A stretch of DNA of 64,000 bases from Arthrobacter sp. Soil763 (GCF_001428365.1 NZ_LMSH01000001.1:315685-379684); one strand, 5' to 3'. Positions 51,160 to 60,400 are shown, counted from the stretch's first letter. Program-made: numbers and translations. The notes: generated by a model from the letters alone, not told the origin.

Positions 51160-51957
51160 GTGTTCGCCGAGGAACGTCAACAACTGATCGTCGAACTGGT
51201 CGCTGCCAGCGGGCGGGCCAGCGTCACCGACCTTGCCGAGCGGTTCAGTATCACGACGGAAACGGTCCGCCGCGACCTCGCCGCCCTCGAACTCGCCGGC
51301 ACCGTCCGCCGGGTCCACGGCGGCGCCGTCTCGCCCGAGCGGGTCAGCACCACCGAGGAGAGCATCCTTGAGCGCACCGTGCAGCGGAAGTCCGAAAAGG
51401 TCAGGATCGCCGAGGCCGCACTCACCCTCATCCCGCAGGACCGCTCCGGCAGCATCCTGATCGACGCCGGATCCACCACCGAGGCCCTCGCGGAACTGCT
51501 CGCCGCCCGGCCGGCCGGCCCGGCGGCAGCCGCCGACGCGGAACTCGTCGTCATCACGCACGCGCTGCCCATCGCGGCCAGGCTCTCCGGCGAACCCGCC
51601 ATCGCCCTGCACCTGCTCGGCGGCAGGGTCCGCGGCCTCACCCAGGCCGCCGTCGGCCAGTCCACCGTGGAAGCCGCCCGGCGGATCCGGCCGGACATCG
51701 CCTTCATCGGCACGAACGGCATCTCCGCCACGTTCGGCCTCAGCACCCCCGACCCCGAGGAGGCCGCCGTCAAGGCAGCCTTCGTCCAGTCGGCCCGCCG
51801 CATCGTGGTGCTGGCCGACTCCGCCAAGCTGGACGCGGAAACGCTGGTCCAGTTCGCCTCCCTGAAAGATCTGGACACCGTGATCACTGACAAGCAACCC
51901 GGCCCGGCCCTCGCCGAGGCCCTCGCGGACGCCGGCGTGGAGGTGGTGGTGGCATGA
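51160..51957 (+). CDS. fruR: DeoR family regulator of the fructose PTS operon
   Basis: 265 residues. The DeoR helix-turn-helix is MFAEERQQLIVELVAASGRASVTDLAERFSITTETVRRDLAALELAGTVRRVHGGAV. The effector domain has the DeoR C-terminal pattern (ILIDAGSTTEALAELL... LHLLGGRVRGLTQAAVGQSTVEAARRIRPDIAFIGTNGISATFGLSTPDPEEAAVK). The ligand is probably fructose 1-phosphate or a related ester made by the PTS. GTG start at 51160 with GGAGGG 6 nt upstream. It is coupled to fruK by an ATGA overlap and likely binds the inverted repeat at its promoter. Confidence 0.9.
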   Translation: MFAEERQQLIVELVAASGRASVTDLAERFSITTETVRRDLAALELAGTVRRVHGGAVSPERVSTTEESILERTVQRKSEKVRIAEAALTLIPQDRSGSILIDAGSTTEALAELLAARPAGPAAAADAELVVITHALPIAARLSGEPAIALHLLGGRVRGLTQAAVGQSTVEAARRIRPDIAFIGTNGISATFGLSTPDPEEAAVKAAFVQSARRIVVLADSAKLDAETLVQFASLKDLDTVITDKQPGPALAEALADAGVEVVVA

Positions 51958-52940
51958 TCGTCACCCTCACCGCCAACCCCAGCCTGGACCGCACCGTGGC
52001 ACTGCCCGGCCCGCTGCTCCGCGGCGAGGTCCAGCGCGCCGTGTCCGTCCGGCAGGAGTCCGGCGGCAAGGGCGTCAACGTCTCCCGCGCCCTCGTGGCC
52101 TCCGGCCTCAAAACCGTCGCGGTGCTCCCCGGCGCCGAAGCGGACCCGGTGCTCGCCGGGCTCCGGGAGAACGAGGTGCCGTTCGCGGCGCTGCCCATCG
52201 GCGAACCGCTGCGCAGCAACGTGGCGCTCACCGAACCGGGCGGCATCACCACCAAGATCAACGAACCCGGCCCGGCGCTGAGCGGCGAGCAGCAGGAGGC
52301 CCTGATCGGCCTGCTGCTGGACTCCGCCCGCGGCGCCGGCTGGGTCGTGCTGGCCGGCTCCCTGCCGCCCGGGGTCCCGGCCGACTTCTATGCCACCGTC
52401 ACCCGGCGGCTGCGTTCGGCGCACGACGGCGCCGAGGCACCCCTCATTGCCGTCGACTCTTCCGGCGAACCGCTCGCCGCTGCGATCTCCGGCGATGCAC
52501 TGGGGAAACCGGACCTGATCAAGCCCAACGCCGAGGAACTGGCGGAACTGGCGGCCGCGGCGGGATTCCCCACCGACCGCTCCGCCGAGGAACTGGAGGC
52601 CGACCCGGCCGCCGCCGCGGCGGCAGCGGCCGCCGTCGTCCGGTCCGGGGTGGGCGCCGTCCTCGCCACCCTCGGCTCCAAGGGCGCGGTCCTCGTCACG
52701 GCCGACGGCGCGTGGCTGGCCACGCACCCGCCGGTCAAAGCCGTCAGCACGGTCGGCGCCGGGGATTCCTCGCTCGCCGGCTACCTGCTCGCTTCAAGCC
52801 AGGGCGCCGCCCCGGTCGATTGTCTGCGCCAGGCGGTGGCCCACGGGGCCGCCGCTGCCTCCCTGCCCGGCTCCACCGTCCCGGCAGTGCACCAAACAAC
52901 CCCCGCAGCCGTAACCATCACGGCCCTGAAGAAGGATTGA
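51954..52940 (+). CDS. fruK: 1-phosphofructokinase
   Basis: 328 residues of the PfkB family: MIVTLTANPSLDRTVALPGPLLRGEVQRAVSVRQESGGKGVNVSRALVASG is typical 1-phosphofructokinase, followed by GWVVLAGSLPPGVPADFYATV, DLIKPNAEELAELAAAAG and the catalytic VSTVGAGDSSLAGYLLAS. It phosphorylates fructose 1-phosphate to fructose 1,6-bisphosphate. A run of alanines (residues about 218-226) is a surface insert. It sits between fruR and the PTS permease, 2 bp before fruA. Confidence 0.93.
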   Translation: MIVTLTANPSLDRTVALPGPLLRGEVQRAVSVRQESGGKGVNVSRALVASGLKTVAVLPGAEADPVLAGLRENEVPFAALPIGEPLRSNVALTEPGGITTKINEPGPALSGEQQEALIGLLLDSARGAGWVVLAGSLPPGVPADFYATVTRRLRSAHDGAEAPLIAVDSSGEPLAAAISGDALGKPDLIKPNAEELAELAAAAGFPTDRSAEELEADPAAAAAAAAAVVRSGVGAVLATLGSKGAVLVTADGAWLATHPPVKAVSTVGAGDSSLAGYLLASSQGAAPVDCLRQAVAHGAAAASLPGSTVPAVHQTTPAAVTITALKKD

Positions 52941-52942
52941 CA

Positions 52943-55024
52943 GTGACCCAGCTCATTACCACCGAACTGGTCGAGCTCGACCAGAATCTGGGCAATACGC
53001 CCGAGGACGTGATCCGGCACCTCGCGGGCCGGGTTGCCGCCAACGGACGCGCCACCGAAGTCGAAGGGCTCTTCACCGACGCCTTCGCCCGGGAATCCAA
53101 AACCGCCACCGGCGTCCCCGGCGGCATCGCGATCCCGCACTGCCGTTCGACCGCGGTGACCGAAGCAACGCTGGCGATGGCGCGGCTGTCCCAGCCCGTG
53201 GACTTCGGCGCCAAGGACGGCCCGGCAGACCTGATCTTCTTCATCGCCGCCCCGGAAGGCGCGGACCAGGATCACCTCAAGCTGCTGTCCAAGCTGGCCC
53301 GGTCCCTGATCAAGAAGGACTTCACCGGCGCGCTGCGTTCCGCCGGCACGCAGGCAGAGGTTGTGGAACTGGTCGAGGGCGCCCTCGCGGACAAGCCGGC
53401 CAGCCACGCCGCCGCCCCCGCCGCGACGGCGGGAGCACCGACGGCGGATGCCACGGCGGCGGGAACCGCCTCCGCCGGCGCCGCTCCGGCCGCCGAGGCA
53501 CCGCGTGCGAAGCGGCTTGTCGCCGTCACGGCCTGCCCCACCGGCATCGCCCACACCTACATGGCCGCGGACTCGCTCGTCGCGGCCGCCAAGGACGTGG
53601 GCGTGGACCTCCAGGTCGAAACCCAGGGCTCCTCCGGAGCCAAGGCCCTGGATCCGGCCGTGATCGCCGCCGCCGACGCCGTGATCTTCGCCGTCGACGT
53701 CGACGTCCGCGGCAAGGAGCGCTTCGCCGGCAAGCCCGTCATCAACGCCCCGGTCAAGCGCGGCATCGACGAGCCGGACAAGATGGTCCAGGAAGCCCTG
53801 GCCGCGGCGGACAATCCCAACGCCCGGCGAGTGCCGCACTTCGGCGCCGAGGAGCAGGCCCAGCAGGAGGCCGAGGAAAAGGGCGAGCACATCGGCCAGA
53901 AGCTGAAGAAGGCCCTGCTGACCGGCGTCAGCTACATGATCCCGTTCGTCGCGGGCGGCGGCCTGCTGATCGCCCTGGGCTTCCTCATGGGCGGCTACCT
54001 GATCACGAATTTCGCCGACGACATCGTGGTCAAGAACAGCCTCTTCAACCTCCCCACCGAGTACCCGGACAACGCATGGGGACCGCTGGGCGCCTACCTC
54101 GGGGCAGTGCTGTTCAAGATCGGCGCGCTCTCGCTGGGCTTCCTGGTCCCGGCCCTGGCCGGCTACATCGCCTACGCCATCGCCGACCGGCCCGGCATCG
54201 CCCCGGGCTTCGTCGCCGGTGCGGTGGCAGGGTTCATGGGCGCCGGGTTCCTCGGCGGCATCGTCGGCGGCCTGCTCGCCGGGTACATCGCCCTCGTGAT
54301 CGGTCGCCTGCAGGTGGCCCGCTGGCTGCGCGGCCTGATGCCCGTCGTGATCATTCCGCTGCTGGCCTCCATCGTCGCCTCCGGCCTGATGTTCCTGATC
54401 CTGGGCGGTCCGATCGTGGCCATCACCAACGGCCTGAACACCTGGCTGTCCGGCCTGACCGGCGCGGGCGCCATCGCCCTCGGCGTCATCCTGGGCCTCA
54501 TGATGTGCTTCGACCTCGGCGGACCCGTGAACAAGGTCGCCTACTCGTTCGCCGTCGCCGGCCTCGGCGCCGCCTCGCTCGACAACCAGGCGCCGTGGCA
54601 GATCATGGCCGCGGTAATGGCGTCCGGCATGGTGCCTCCGCTGGCAATGGCCCTCGCCTCCACCGTGCTGAACAAGAAGCTCTTCAGCCTCGCCGAGCAG
54701 GAAAACGGCAAGGCGGCCTGGCTGCTCGGGGCTTCCTTCATCTCAGAAGGCGCCATTCCGTTCGCCGCTGCCGACCCGCTGCGCGTCATCCCCGCCAGCA
54801 TGGTGGGCGGCGCTGTCACCGGCGCCATCTCGATGGCCGCGGGCGTCGGTTCCAAGGCCCCGCACGGCGGGATCTTCGTCTTCTTCGCGATCGACAACTT
54901 CCTGATGTTCGTCGTCTCCATCGCCGTCGGCACCGTCGTCACCGCCCTTTCCGTGATCGCCCTCAAGCGCTGGGCAGTCAAGAAGAGCGTTGATACGGTG
55001 GAACCGGTTCCCGCCACCGTCTGA
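52943..55024 (+). CDS. fruA: Fructose-specific PTS permease EIIABC
   Basis: 693 residues with all three domains: EIIA (residues 1-150, phospho-His H66 in GIAIPHCRS), an Ala/Thr-rich linker, EIIB (about 185-285, phospho-Cys C198 in VAVTACPTGIAHTYMAAD), and membrane EIIC (about 310-680) with TGVSYMIPFVAGGGLLIALGF and GFVAGAVAGFMGAGFLGGIVGGLLAGYIAL. It takes up fructose with phosphorylation to fructose 1-phosphate. The GTG at 52943 lies 2 bp after the fruK stop. Operon order fruR-fruK-fruA-ptsH gives a self-contained fructose PTS except for EI. Confidence 0.94.
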   Translation: MTQLITTELVELDQNLGNTPEDVIRHLAGRVAANGRATEVEGLFTDAFARESKTATGVPGGIAIPHCRSTAVTEATLAMARLSQPVDFGAKDGPADLIFFIAAPEGADQDHLKLLSKLARSLIKKDFTGALRSAGTQAEVVELVEGALADKPASHAAAPAATAGAPTADATAAGTASAGAAPAAEAPRAKRLVAVTACPTGIAHTYMAADSLVAAAKDVGVDLQVETQGSSGAKALDPAVIAAADAVIFAVDVDVRGKERFAGKPVINAPVKRGIDEPDKMVQEALAAADNPNARRVPHFGAEEQAQQEAEEKGEHIGQKLKKALLTGVSYMIPFVAGGGLLIALGFLMGGYLITNFADDIVVKNSLFNLPTEYPDNAWGPLGAYLGAVLFKIGALSLGFLVPALAGYIAYAIADRPGIAPGFVAGAVAGFMGAGFLGGIVGGLLAGYIALVIGRLQVARWLRGLMPVVIIPLLASIVASGLMFLILGGPIVAITNGLNTWLSGLTGAGAIALGVILGLMMCFDLGGPVNKVAYSFAVAGLGAASLDNQAPWQIMAAVMASGMVPPLAMALASTVLNKKLFSLAEQENGKAAWLLGASFISEGAIPFAAADPLRVIPASMVGGAVTGAISMAAGVGSKAPHGGIFVFFAIDNFLMFVVSIAVGTVVTALSVIALKRWAVKKSVDTVEPVPATV

Positions 55025-55081
55025 GCCGGTCCGCAACAGACCACCCAAGCTGAACACCCACGCAGAACCCAAGGAGTAAAA

Positions 55082-55360
55082 ATGACCGAACGCAACGCCA
55101 CCATTGCCAGCCGTGTAGGGCTGCATGCCCGCCCGGCAGCCATCTTCGCCGAGGCAGCTGGCGAGTTCGATCTGGAGATCACCATCGCCCGGCTCGGCGA
55201 ACCGGAAGACGAGGCCATGGACGCTGCCAGCATCCTTTCGCTGATGAGCCTGGGGGCTTCGCACGGCGAGGTTGTGGTGCTGCGCGCCGAGGGCGACGGC
55301 GCCGACGCTGCGCTCGAGCGCCTGGTCCAGATTCTCGAGACGGACCACGACGCCGAATAA
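55082..55360 (+). CDS. ptsH: Phosphocarrier protein HPr
   Basis: 92 residues. The active site is H15 in RVGLHARPAA, and the regulatory Ser region is DAASILSLMSLGASHGE (Ser50 in this numbering). HPr passes phosphate from EI to the EIIA domain of the fructose permease. It lies 57 bp after fruA with an AAGGAG site, so it belongs to the fru operon. EI (ptsI) is not in the window. A GC hairpin follows. Confidence 0.95.
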   Translation: MTERNATIASRVGLHARPAAIFAEAAGEFDLEITIARLGEPEDEAMDAASILSLMSLGASHGEVVVLRAEGDGADAALERLVQILETDHDAE

Positions 55361-55376
55361 CGGCTTTACGCACGAC

Positions 55377-55406
55377 GGCCCGGCGCCCCCACGGGGGTGC
55401 CGGGCC
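55377..55406 (+). terminator. Likely terminator after ptsH
   Basis: A 14-bp stem (GGCCCGGCGCCCCC with 55393-55406, one G-U pair) and very short loop starts 17 bp after the ptsH stop. The downstream stretch CTCGTCGTTCT is only weakly T-rich. It lies between convergent genes. Confidence 0.6.
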
Positions 55407-55468
55407 CTCGTCGTTCTGCGGGTGCCGGGCCGCTTTACTTGGCGGGCAGCGCCGAGGGGCTGCCCGGC

Positions 55469-55867
55469 TCAGGCGGAGACCGTGTGGGCGTCCCGGACGG
55501 CGGGTGGCGTCTGGCCCTGCAGCACCCAGCGGTTCCCGTCCGGGTCGCTGAAGTGGGCGAACTGCACGCCGCCGAGGTCCTGGATCTCGCTGATGTCTGC
55601 CCCGCGCCCCAGCAGGTCGCGGCGGAGCGCCGCCAGGTCCGGAACGACCAGTTGCAGCCCCTCCAGGCTGCCCGGCCGCATCCCGGTCATGCCGGTGCCG
55701 ATCACAATCGAGGCGGCGGATCCCGGCGGCGTCAACTGAACGACGCGCATCCCGGGGATGTGTTCGACGTCGTGGTCCAGGACGAAGCCCAGCGTCCGGG
55801 TGTAGAAAACCTTGGATTGGTCCACGTCGGATACCGGGACTTGGACAACTTCGAGCCGCATCTCCAT
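55469..55867 (-). CDS. VOC family (glyoxalase-like) protein
   Basis: 132 residues of the vicinal oxygen chelate fold: MRLEVVQVPVSDVDQSKVFYTRTLGFVLDHDVEHIPGMRVVQLTPPGSAASIVIGTGM in the first beta-alpha-beta-beta-beta unit and FSDPDGNRWVLQG in the second. The usual metal-ligand positions are partly visible (QVPVSDVDQS Gln/Asp; E/N in DPDGNRW). Activity could be a lyase, dioxygenase or resistance binding protein; none is specified by context. It is convergent with ptsH and divergent from the small SAP-like gene at 55980. Confidence 0.82.
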   Translation of the reverse strand: MEMRLEVVQVPVSDVDQSKVFYTRTLGFVLDHDVEHIPGMRVVQLTPPGSAASIVIGTGMTGMRPGSLEGLQLVVPDLAALRRDLLGRGADISEIQDLGGVQFAHFSDPDGNRWVLQGQTPPAVRDAHTVSA

Positions 55868-55979
55868 GCCCCCAGACTAGCCGGGAGGGTGCTTGTCTTG
55901 GCCTCGGGGCATGGATAGTTTGGGAACCGTGGCTGCCGAACCGGCTGGCCGCGCCCACCGACGAAGGGAACCGGGAACC

Positions 55980-56267
55980 ATGCCCACGAAAAAAGGTGCG
56001 CCACAGGGTTCCGAGAACCCCAGCATCAAGGACCCGGAACTGTACGAGTCGCTGCTCGAAGACGGCGCCTCCAAGCAGAAGGCTGCCCGGATCTCCAACG
56101 CCGCGGCCAGTAGGGGCCGTTCGGCGGTGGGTCGAAAGGGCGGAAAGTCCGGCGACTACGAGGACTGGACGGTGCCCCAGCTCAGGGAGCGCGCCAAGGA
56201 GATCGGCCTTACCGGCTACTCGAAGCAGAAGAAAAGCGAACTGATCTCCGCGCTCCGGAACTCGTAG
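55980..56267 (+). CDS. Rho_N/SAP-like small protein (DUF7218 type)
   Basis: 95 residues. The first half is basic and polar (KKGAPQGSENPSIKDPELYESLLEDGASKQKAARISNAAASRGRSAVGRKGG) with a YEALREEG-like segment. The second half is a Rho N-terminal/SAP-like helix pair (YEDWTVPQLRERAKEIGLTGYSKQKKSELISALRNS), which in other proteins binds nucleic acid. Such short proteins are common in actinobacteria and are often found near stress or repair genes. It ends 37 bp from the convergent Ku gene. Start at 55980 preferred over an upstream in-frame start without similarity. Confidence 0.75.
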   Translation: MPTKKGAPQGSENPSIKDPELYESLLEDGASKQKAARISNAAASRGRSAVGRKGGKSGDYEDWTVPQLRERAKEIGLTGYSKQKKSELISALRNS

Positions 56268-56303
56268 CCGATGCCGACGGTGGCGCGGGCTTGCGCCGCG
56301 GCC

Positions 56304-57440
56304 TCAGGCGCCCTTGCGCGCCGCCGCCCTGCCGCCCCCGGCCGCAGCAGTCTTGGCGCCGGCGCTCTTGGCCGCAGCAGTCTTGGCGGCGGTGGTCTTG
56401 GCCCCTGCAGTTTTGGCGGCGGTCGTCTTGGCCGCGGGCTTGGAGGCCTCCTTGGACGCGGCACTCTTGGCCGTCGTGCTCTTCCTGGCGCCGCTGGTCT
56501 TGGCGGCGGACTTCCCGGAGCCGGCGGAGGACGCCTTGGCTGCGGACCCGGCCTCGGCCTTCGGAGCCGCCTTGGCCCGGCTGGTGGTGGACTTCGCCGG
56601 AGCCGCCTTGCCGGTTTCGCCGGTCTCCCCGTTACCGTCCGCGCCGCCGGCCGCCCCCCGCTTGCGCTCGATGCTGCGCTTGAGGGCATCCATCAGGTCG
56701 ATCACCTCGCCGCTTCCGGCCTCGGCCGCCGGTGCACCGAACGTCTCTTCGGTGTCCAGCGCCTCGCCCTGTTCGATCTTGGCGTCGATCAGCTGCCGCA
56801 GCTGGACCTGGTAGTCATCGGTGAACTGGTCCGGTTCGAAGTCGGCCGCCATCGAATCCACCAGGGCCGCGGACATCTCCCGTTCCTGGGCCGAGATCCG
56901 CACGCTGGTCTCGAGCGCCGGGAAGGCCGCCTCGCGCACCTCGTCGGCCCACAGCAGGCCCTGCAGCACCAGGACGTCGCCGCGGACCCGCAGCGCCCCC
57001 AGCCGGCTCTTTTCCCGCAGCGCGAATTGCACGACGGCGACCCGGTCGGTGTCCTCCAGCGCCCGGCGCAGCAGCACGTAGGCCTTCGGGGACTTGGCGT
57101 CGGGTTCGAGGTAGTAGCTCTTCTCGAACATCATCGGGTCCAGCTGTTCGGCGGGAACAAACTGCACGACTTCGATCTCGTGGCTGTTCTCCGCGGGAAT
57201 CGACTTCAGTTCCTCCCGGCTGAGCACCACCGTGCGGCCGTCCTCCTCGAAGGCCTTGTCGATGTCCTCATAGTCGATGATCTTGCTGCAGACCTCGCAC
57301 CGGCGCTGGTAGCGGATCCTGCCGCCGTCGGCGTTATGGACCTGATGCAGGCTGATGTCGTGGTCCTCGGTCGCGCTGTAGACCTTGACCGGAACGTTGA
57401 CCAGGCCGAACGCGATCGCGCCTTTCCAGATGGCTCTCAT
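56304..57440 (-). CDS. ku: Ku protein, non-homologous end joining
   Basis: 378 residues. The core Ku domain is residues 1-255: MRAIWKGAIAFGLVNVPVKVYSATEDHDISLHQVHNADGGRIRYQRRCEVC at the N-terminus, then LSREELKSIPAENSHEIEVVQFVPAEQLDPMMFEKSYYLEP and LVDSMAADFEPDQFTDDYQVQLRQLIDAKI. It forms a homodimer ring that loads on double-strand DNA ends and recruits LigD. The last ~110 residues are a low-complexity Lys/Ala/Ser/Thr tail (KTTAAKTAAAKSAGAK), like a histone H1 tail and like the lysine-rich extensions of some mycobacterial Ku proteins. It is divergent from ligD, with 40 bp between starts. Confidence 0.95.
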   Translation of the reverse strand: MRAIWKGAIAFGLVNVPVKVYSATEDHDISLHQVHNADGGRIRYQRRCEVCSKIIDYEDIDKAFEEDGRTVVLSREELKSIPAENSHEIEVVQFVPAEQLDPMMFEKSYYLEPDAKSPKAYVLLRRALEDTDRVAVVQFALREKSRLGALRVRGDVLVLQGLLWADEVREAAFPALETSVRISAQEREMSAALVDSMAADFEPDQFTDDYQVQLRQLIDAKIEQGEALDTEETFGAPAAEAGSGEVIDLMDALKRSIERKRGAAGGADGNGETGETGKAAPAKSTTSRAKAAPKAEAGSAAKASSAGSGKSAAKTSGARKSTTAKSAASKEASKPAAKTTAAKTAGAKTTAAKTAAAKSAGAKTAAAGGGRAAARKGA

Positions 57441-57480
57441 GGCTCAAGTGAACACCAGAGCCGAACGGAGGTGAAGTCTT

Positions 57481-60009
57481 TTGGCTGACAGCAAGGAACG
57501 CGTCCGCGTCGACGGCCGGGAACTGGTGCTGACCAACCTGGACAAGGTCATGTACCCGGAGACCGGGACCACCAAGGCCGACGTCCTGGCCTACTACGCC
57601 GCCGTGGCGCCCGTGCTGATCGCGGCGGCAGCCAACCGGCCGGCCACCCGCAAACGCTGGGTCCACGGCGTCGGGACGGCCGGGGCGCCAGGTGAGATGT
57701 TCTTCCAGAAGAACCTGGACCACTCGACGCCGGGCTGGGTGCCCCGTGCCGCCATCACGCACAAACAGCGCACCATCCAGTACCCGCTGGTCAACGACGC
57801 CGCCACCCTCACCTGGCTGGCCCAGATCGCCGCGCTGGAGATCCATGTGCCGCAGTGGCGCGTGGACCCGCACGGCAACGCGCTGCCGCCGGACCGCCTG
57901 GTGCTCGACCTCGACCCCGGCGAGGGCGCCGGCCTGGCCGAATGCGTGGAAGTCGCCAAGCTGGCCCGCGGCATCCTGCAGGACGTCGGCCTGGAGCCCG
58001 TGCCGGTCACCAGCGGCAGCAAAGGCATCCACCTCTACGCCGCGCTGGATGGGACGCAGAGCTCGGACCAGGTCTCGGAGTTCGCGCACGAACTGGCCCG
58101 GGCCCTGGAGGCCGACCACCCGGAGCTAGCGGTCAGCGACATGAAGAAGACCCTGCGCACGGGCAAGGTGCTGGTGGACTGGAGCCAGAACAACGCGGCA
58201 AAGACCACCATCGTGCCCTATTCGCTGCGCGGCAGGCTCCGGCCCACCGTCGCGGCGCCGCGCACCTGGCGTGAACTCGGCTCCGCCTCCCTGCACCAGC
58301 TCGATTACCGGGAGGTGATGAAGCGGGTGAAAGCCGGCAAGGATCCGTTTGCGGCCATTTCCGGCGGCGCTGACGGCGCGGCGCCGGCCGGCCGGGGTTC
58401 CGGTTCCGGTGGGTCGGCCGGGGGCTCCGGCGACGGCGGCCACGGCGACCCGCGGCTGGAGAAGTACCGCACCATGCGGGACCAGGGCGCCACACCGGAA
58501 CCCTTCACGGCGGAGCAGCACCAAAGCCGGAACGACGCCGGCACGCTGCAGGAAAGCTTCGTGATCCAGGAACACCACGCCAGCCGGTTGCATTACGACT
58601 TCCGGCTCGAACGCGACGGCGTGCTCGTGTCCTGGGCCCTGCCCAAGGGGGTTCCCACCAGCAAAGCCAAGAACCACCTCGCCGTCCAGACTGAAGACCA
58701 CCCGATGGACTATGCCGACTTCGAGGGCACGATCCCCAAGGGGCAGTATGGCGCGGGCACCGTCAGCATCTGGGACCGCGGGCACTACGAGTGCGAAAAG
58801 TGGATCGCCGGCAAGGAGGTCATTGCTACCCTCACCGGCGGCAAGGACGGCGGGCTGGGCGGCACCCGCCGGTTTGCCCTGATCCACACCGGGCGCGCCG
58901 ATGACCAGTGGCTGATCCACCTCATGGACCCGCCCGCCGGTCAGGCGGCGGCGGAGCCCGCGGCGTCCTCCGCGGCGCGCACCGGTCCGTCGCCGCGCGG
59001 GAAGGCTTCCCGGTCCGGCGCGGCATCCTCCCCCGCGCCGGCCCCCGACCCGGCGGACCTGTCGCCGATGCTGGCCAGTGCCGGCACCCGGGCGGACCTG
59101 GCGGACAAGGACTGGCAGTTCGAACTCAAATGGGACGGAGTCCGCGCCCTGGTCCTCGGTGACGAAAAGCGGATCCGGCTGATCAGCCGCAACAGCAACG
59201 ATATGTCCGCCAGCTACCCCGAGCTCACGGACCGGGCCTGCTGGCCGCCGCAGGACTTCGCCGCCGACGGCGAGATCATCGCCACCGGCCCCTCCGGGCG
59301 CCCCGATTTCGGCCTGCTGCAGGGACGCATGAAACTCAGCAAGGCCGCCGACGTCGCCAAGGCGCAGGCAGCCACCCCGGTGCGCCTGATGCTCTTCGAC
59401 CTGCTCACCGAGGGCGGCGAGGACCTCCGCCGCCGCCCGCTCAGTGAACGGCGGACGCGCCTGGAGGGTTTCCTCGCCGGGCTGCCCGCCGGCCCGTGCC
59501 CGCTGGGACTCTCCGAGGTGATCGACGCCGACGTCGGCCACCTGCTGGAAAGCGCGGAGGAACTGGGCCTGGAGGGGATCATGGCCAAGCGCAGCGACGG
59601 GCGCTACGTCGGGCAACGGAGCAGGTCGTGGCTGAAGCTGAAGTTCGAGAAGACCCAGGAAGTCGTGGTCGGCGGCTGGCGGCCCGGCAACGGCGGACGG
59701 CGGGATTCGGTCGGTTCGCTGTTGCTGGGCATACCGGACGGGGCCAAGCTGCGCTACGTGGGCCGGGTGGGCAGCGGTTTCAGCAGCCGGGAACTCCAGG
59801 AACTGAGGCAGCGGCTGGACGCACTGCCGCGCAAGACGTCCCCGTTCACCGACGTCCCGGCCGAGGACGCCGCCGACGCACGGTGGGTCTCGGCCCGGCT
59901 GGTGGGCGAGGTGACGTTCGGGGAATGGACCGGCAGCGGCAAGCTCCGCCACCCGGTCTGGCGCGGCTGGCGCCTGGACAAGGCGCCAGCCGACGTCGTC
60001 GTCGAATAA
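57481..60009 (+). CDS. ligD: Multifunctional ATP-dependent DNA ligase LigD (POL-PE-LIG)
   Basis: 842 residues with three domains in the mycobacterial order. Primase-polymerase: about 1-300, with the metal DxD in LVLDLDPG. 3'-phosphoesterase: about 350-480, ESFVIQEHHASRLHYDFRLERDGVLVSWALPKGVP. Ligase: about 525-842, adenylated Lys550 in FELKWDGVRA, with the C-terminal GKLRHPVWRGWRLDKAPADVVVE. Gly/Ser/Ala linkers separate the domains. TTG start with a near-perfect GGAGGTGA site. Acting with Ku, it fills, trims and seals double-strand breaks. The intergenic region to ku (40 bp) must contain both promoters or their ends. Confidence 0.95.
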   Translation: MADSKERVRVDGRELVLTNLDKVMYPETGTTKADVLAYYAAVAPVLIAAAANRPATRKRWVHGVGTAGAPGEMFFQKNLDHSTPGWVPRAAITHKQRTIQYPLVNDAATLTWLAQIAALEIHVPQWRVDPHGNALPPDRLVLDLDPGEGAGLAECVEVAKLARGILQDVGLEPVPVTSGSKGIHLYAALDGTQSSDQVSEFAHELARALEADHPELAVSDMKKTLRTGKVLVDWSQNNAAKTTIVPYSLRGRLRPTVAAPRTWRELGSASLHQLDYREVMKRVKAGKDPFAAISGGADGAAPAGRGSGSGGSAGGSGDGGHGDPRLEKYRTMRDQGATPEPFTAEQHQSRNDAGTLQESFVIQEHHASRLHYDFRLERDGVLVSWALPKGVPTSKAKNHLAVQTEDHPMDYADFEGTIPKGQYGAGTVSIWDRGHYECEKWIAGKEVIATLTGGKDGGLGGTRRFALIHTGRADDQWLIHLMDPPAGQAAAEPAASSAARTGPSPRGKASRSGAASSPAPAPDPADLSPMLASAGTRADLADKDWQFELKWDGVRALVLGDEKRIRLISRNSNDMSASYPELTDRACWPPQDFAADGEIIATGPSGRPDFGLLQGRMKLSKAADVAKAQAATPVRLMLFDLLTEGGEDLRRRPLSERRTRLEGFLAGLPAGPCPLGLSEVIDADVGHLLESAEELGLEGIMAKRSDGRYVGQRSRSWLKLKFEKTQEVVVGGWRPGNGGRRDSVGSLLLGIPDGAKLRYVGRVGSGFSSRELQELRQRLDALPRKTSPFTDVPAEDAADARWVSARLVGEVTFGEWTGSGKLRHPVWRGWRLDKAPADVVVE

Positions 60010-60047
60010 CCCGGGCTCCCGGTGCACGGGGCACCGCGCCGGAGATC

Positions 60048-60305
60048 CTAGTCGTGGTGCGGGATCTGGGGGCGGCTTTGCCGGTGCGTCGCCGCGTCCG
60101 CCACCTGCTGCGCCTGCTGCCCGCGGACCACATCGCGGTCCTTCGGATGGCGGTGTTTCCCGCTGCCGTCCGGCCACTCATGGCCGTCGGCGGGCGACGG
60201 GGGCGGAGGGCGCTTGCCCTCGGGGCCGGGGACCTCGTCCATGGACGCCGCGAGGTGGCTGGCGACCTCCGGGGCGATGTCGTCCTTGGAATGATGATCG
60301 GCCAT
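60048..60305 (-). CDS. Small hydrophilic protein
   Basis: 85 residues: MADHHSKDDIAPEVASHLAASMDEVPGPEGKRPPPPSPADGHEWPDGSGKHRHPKDRDVVRGQQAQQVADAATHRQSRPQIPHHD. A short amphipathic N-terminal segment is followed by a Pro/Lys/His-rich disordered region. No membrane or catalytic motif. AAAGGAAGAG 6 nt before the ATG supports real expression. It is convergent with ligD and divergent from the GNAT gene. Family not recognised. Confidence 0.6.
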   Translation of the reverse strand: MADHHSKDDIAPEVASHLAASMDEVPGPEGKRPPPPSPADGHEWPDGSGKHRHPKDRDVVRGQQAQQVADAATHRQSRPQIPHHD

Positions 60306-60400
60306 GACTCTTCCTTTCTGCGATGAACCAAATCTGCGATGAAATGAAGCGTCCCCCCATGGTAGGTCCGACCCGGTGAGATGTCTCTAGGCTGGGGGGC

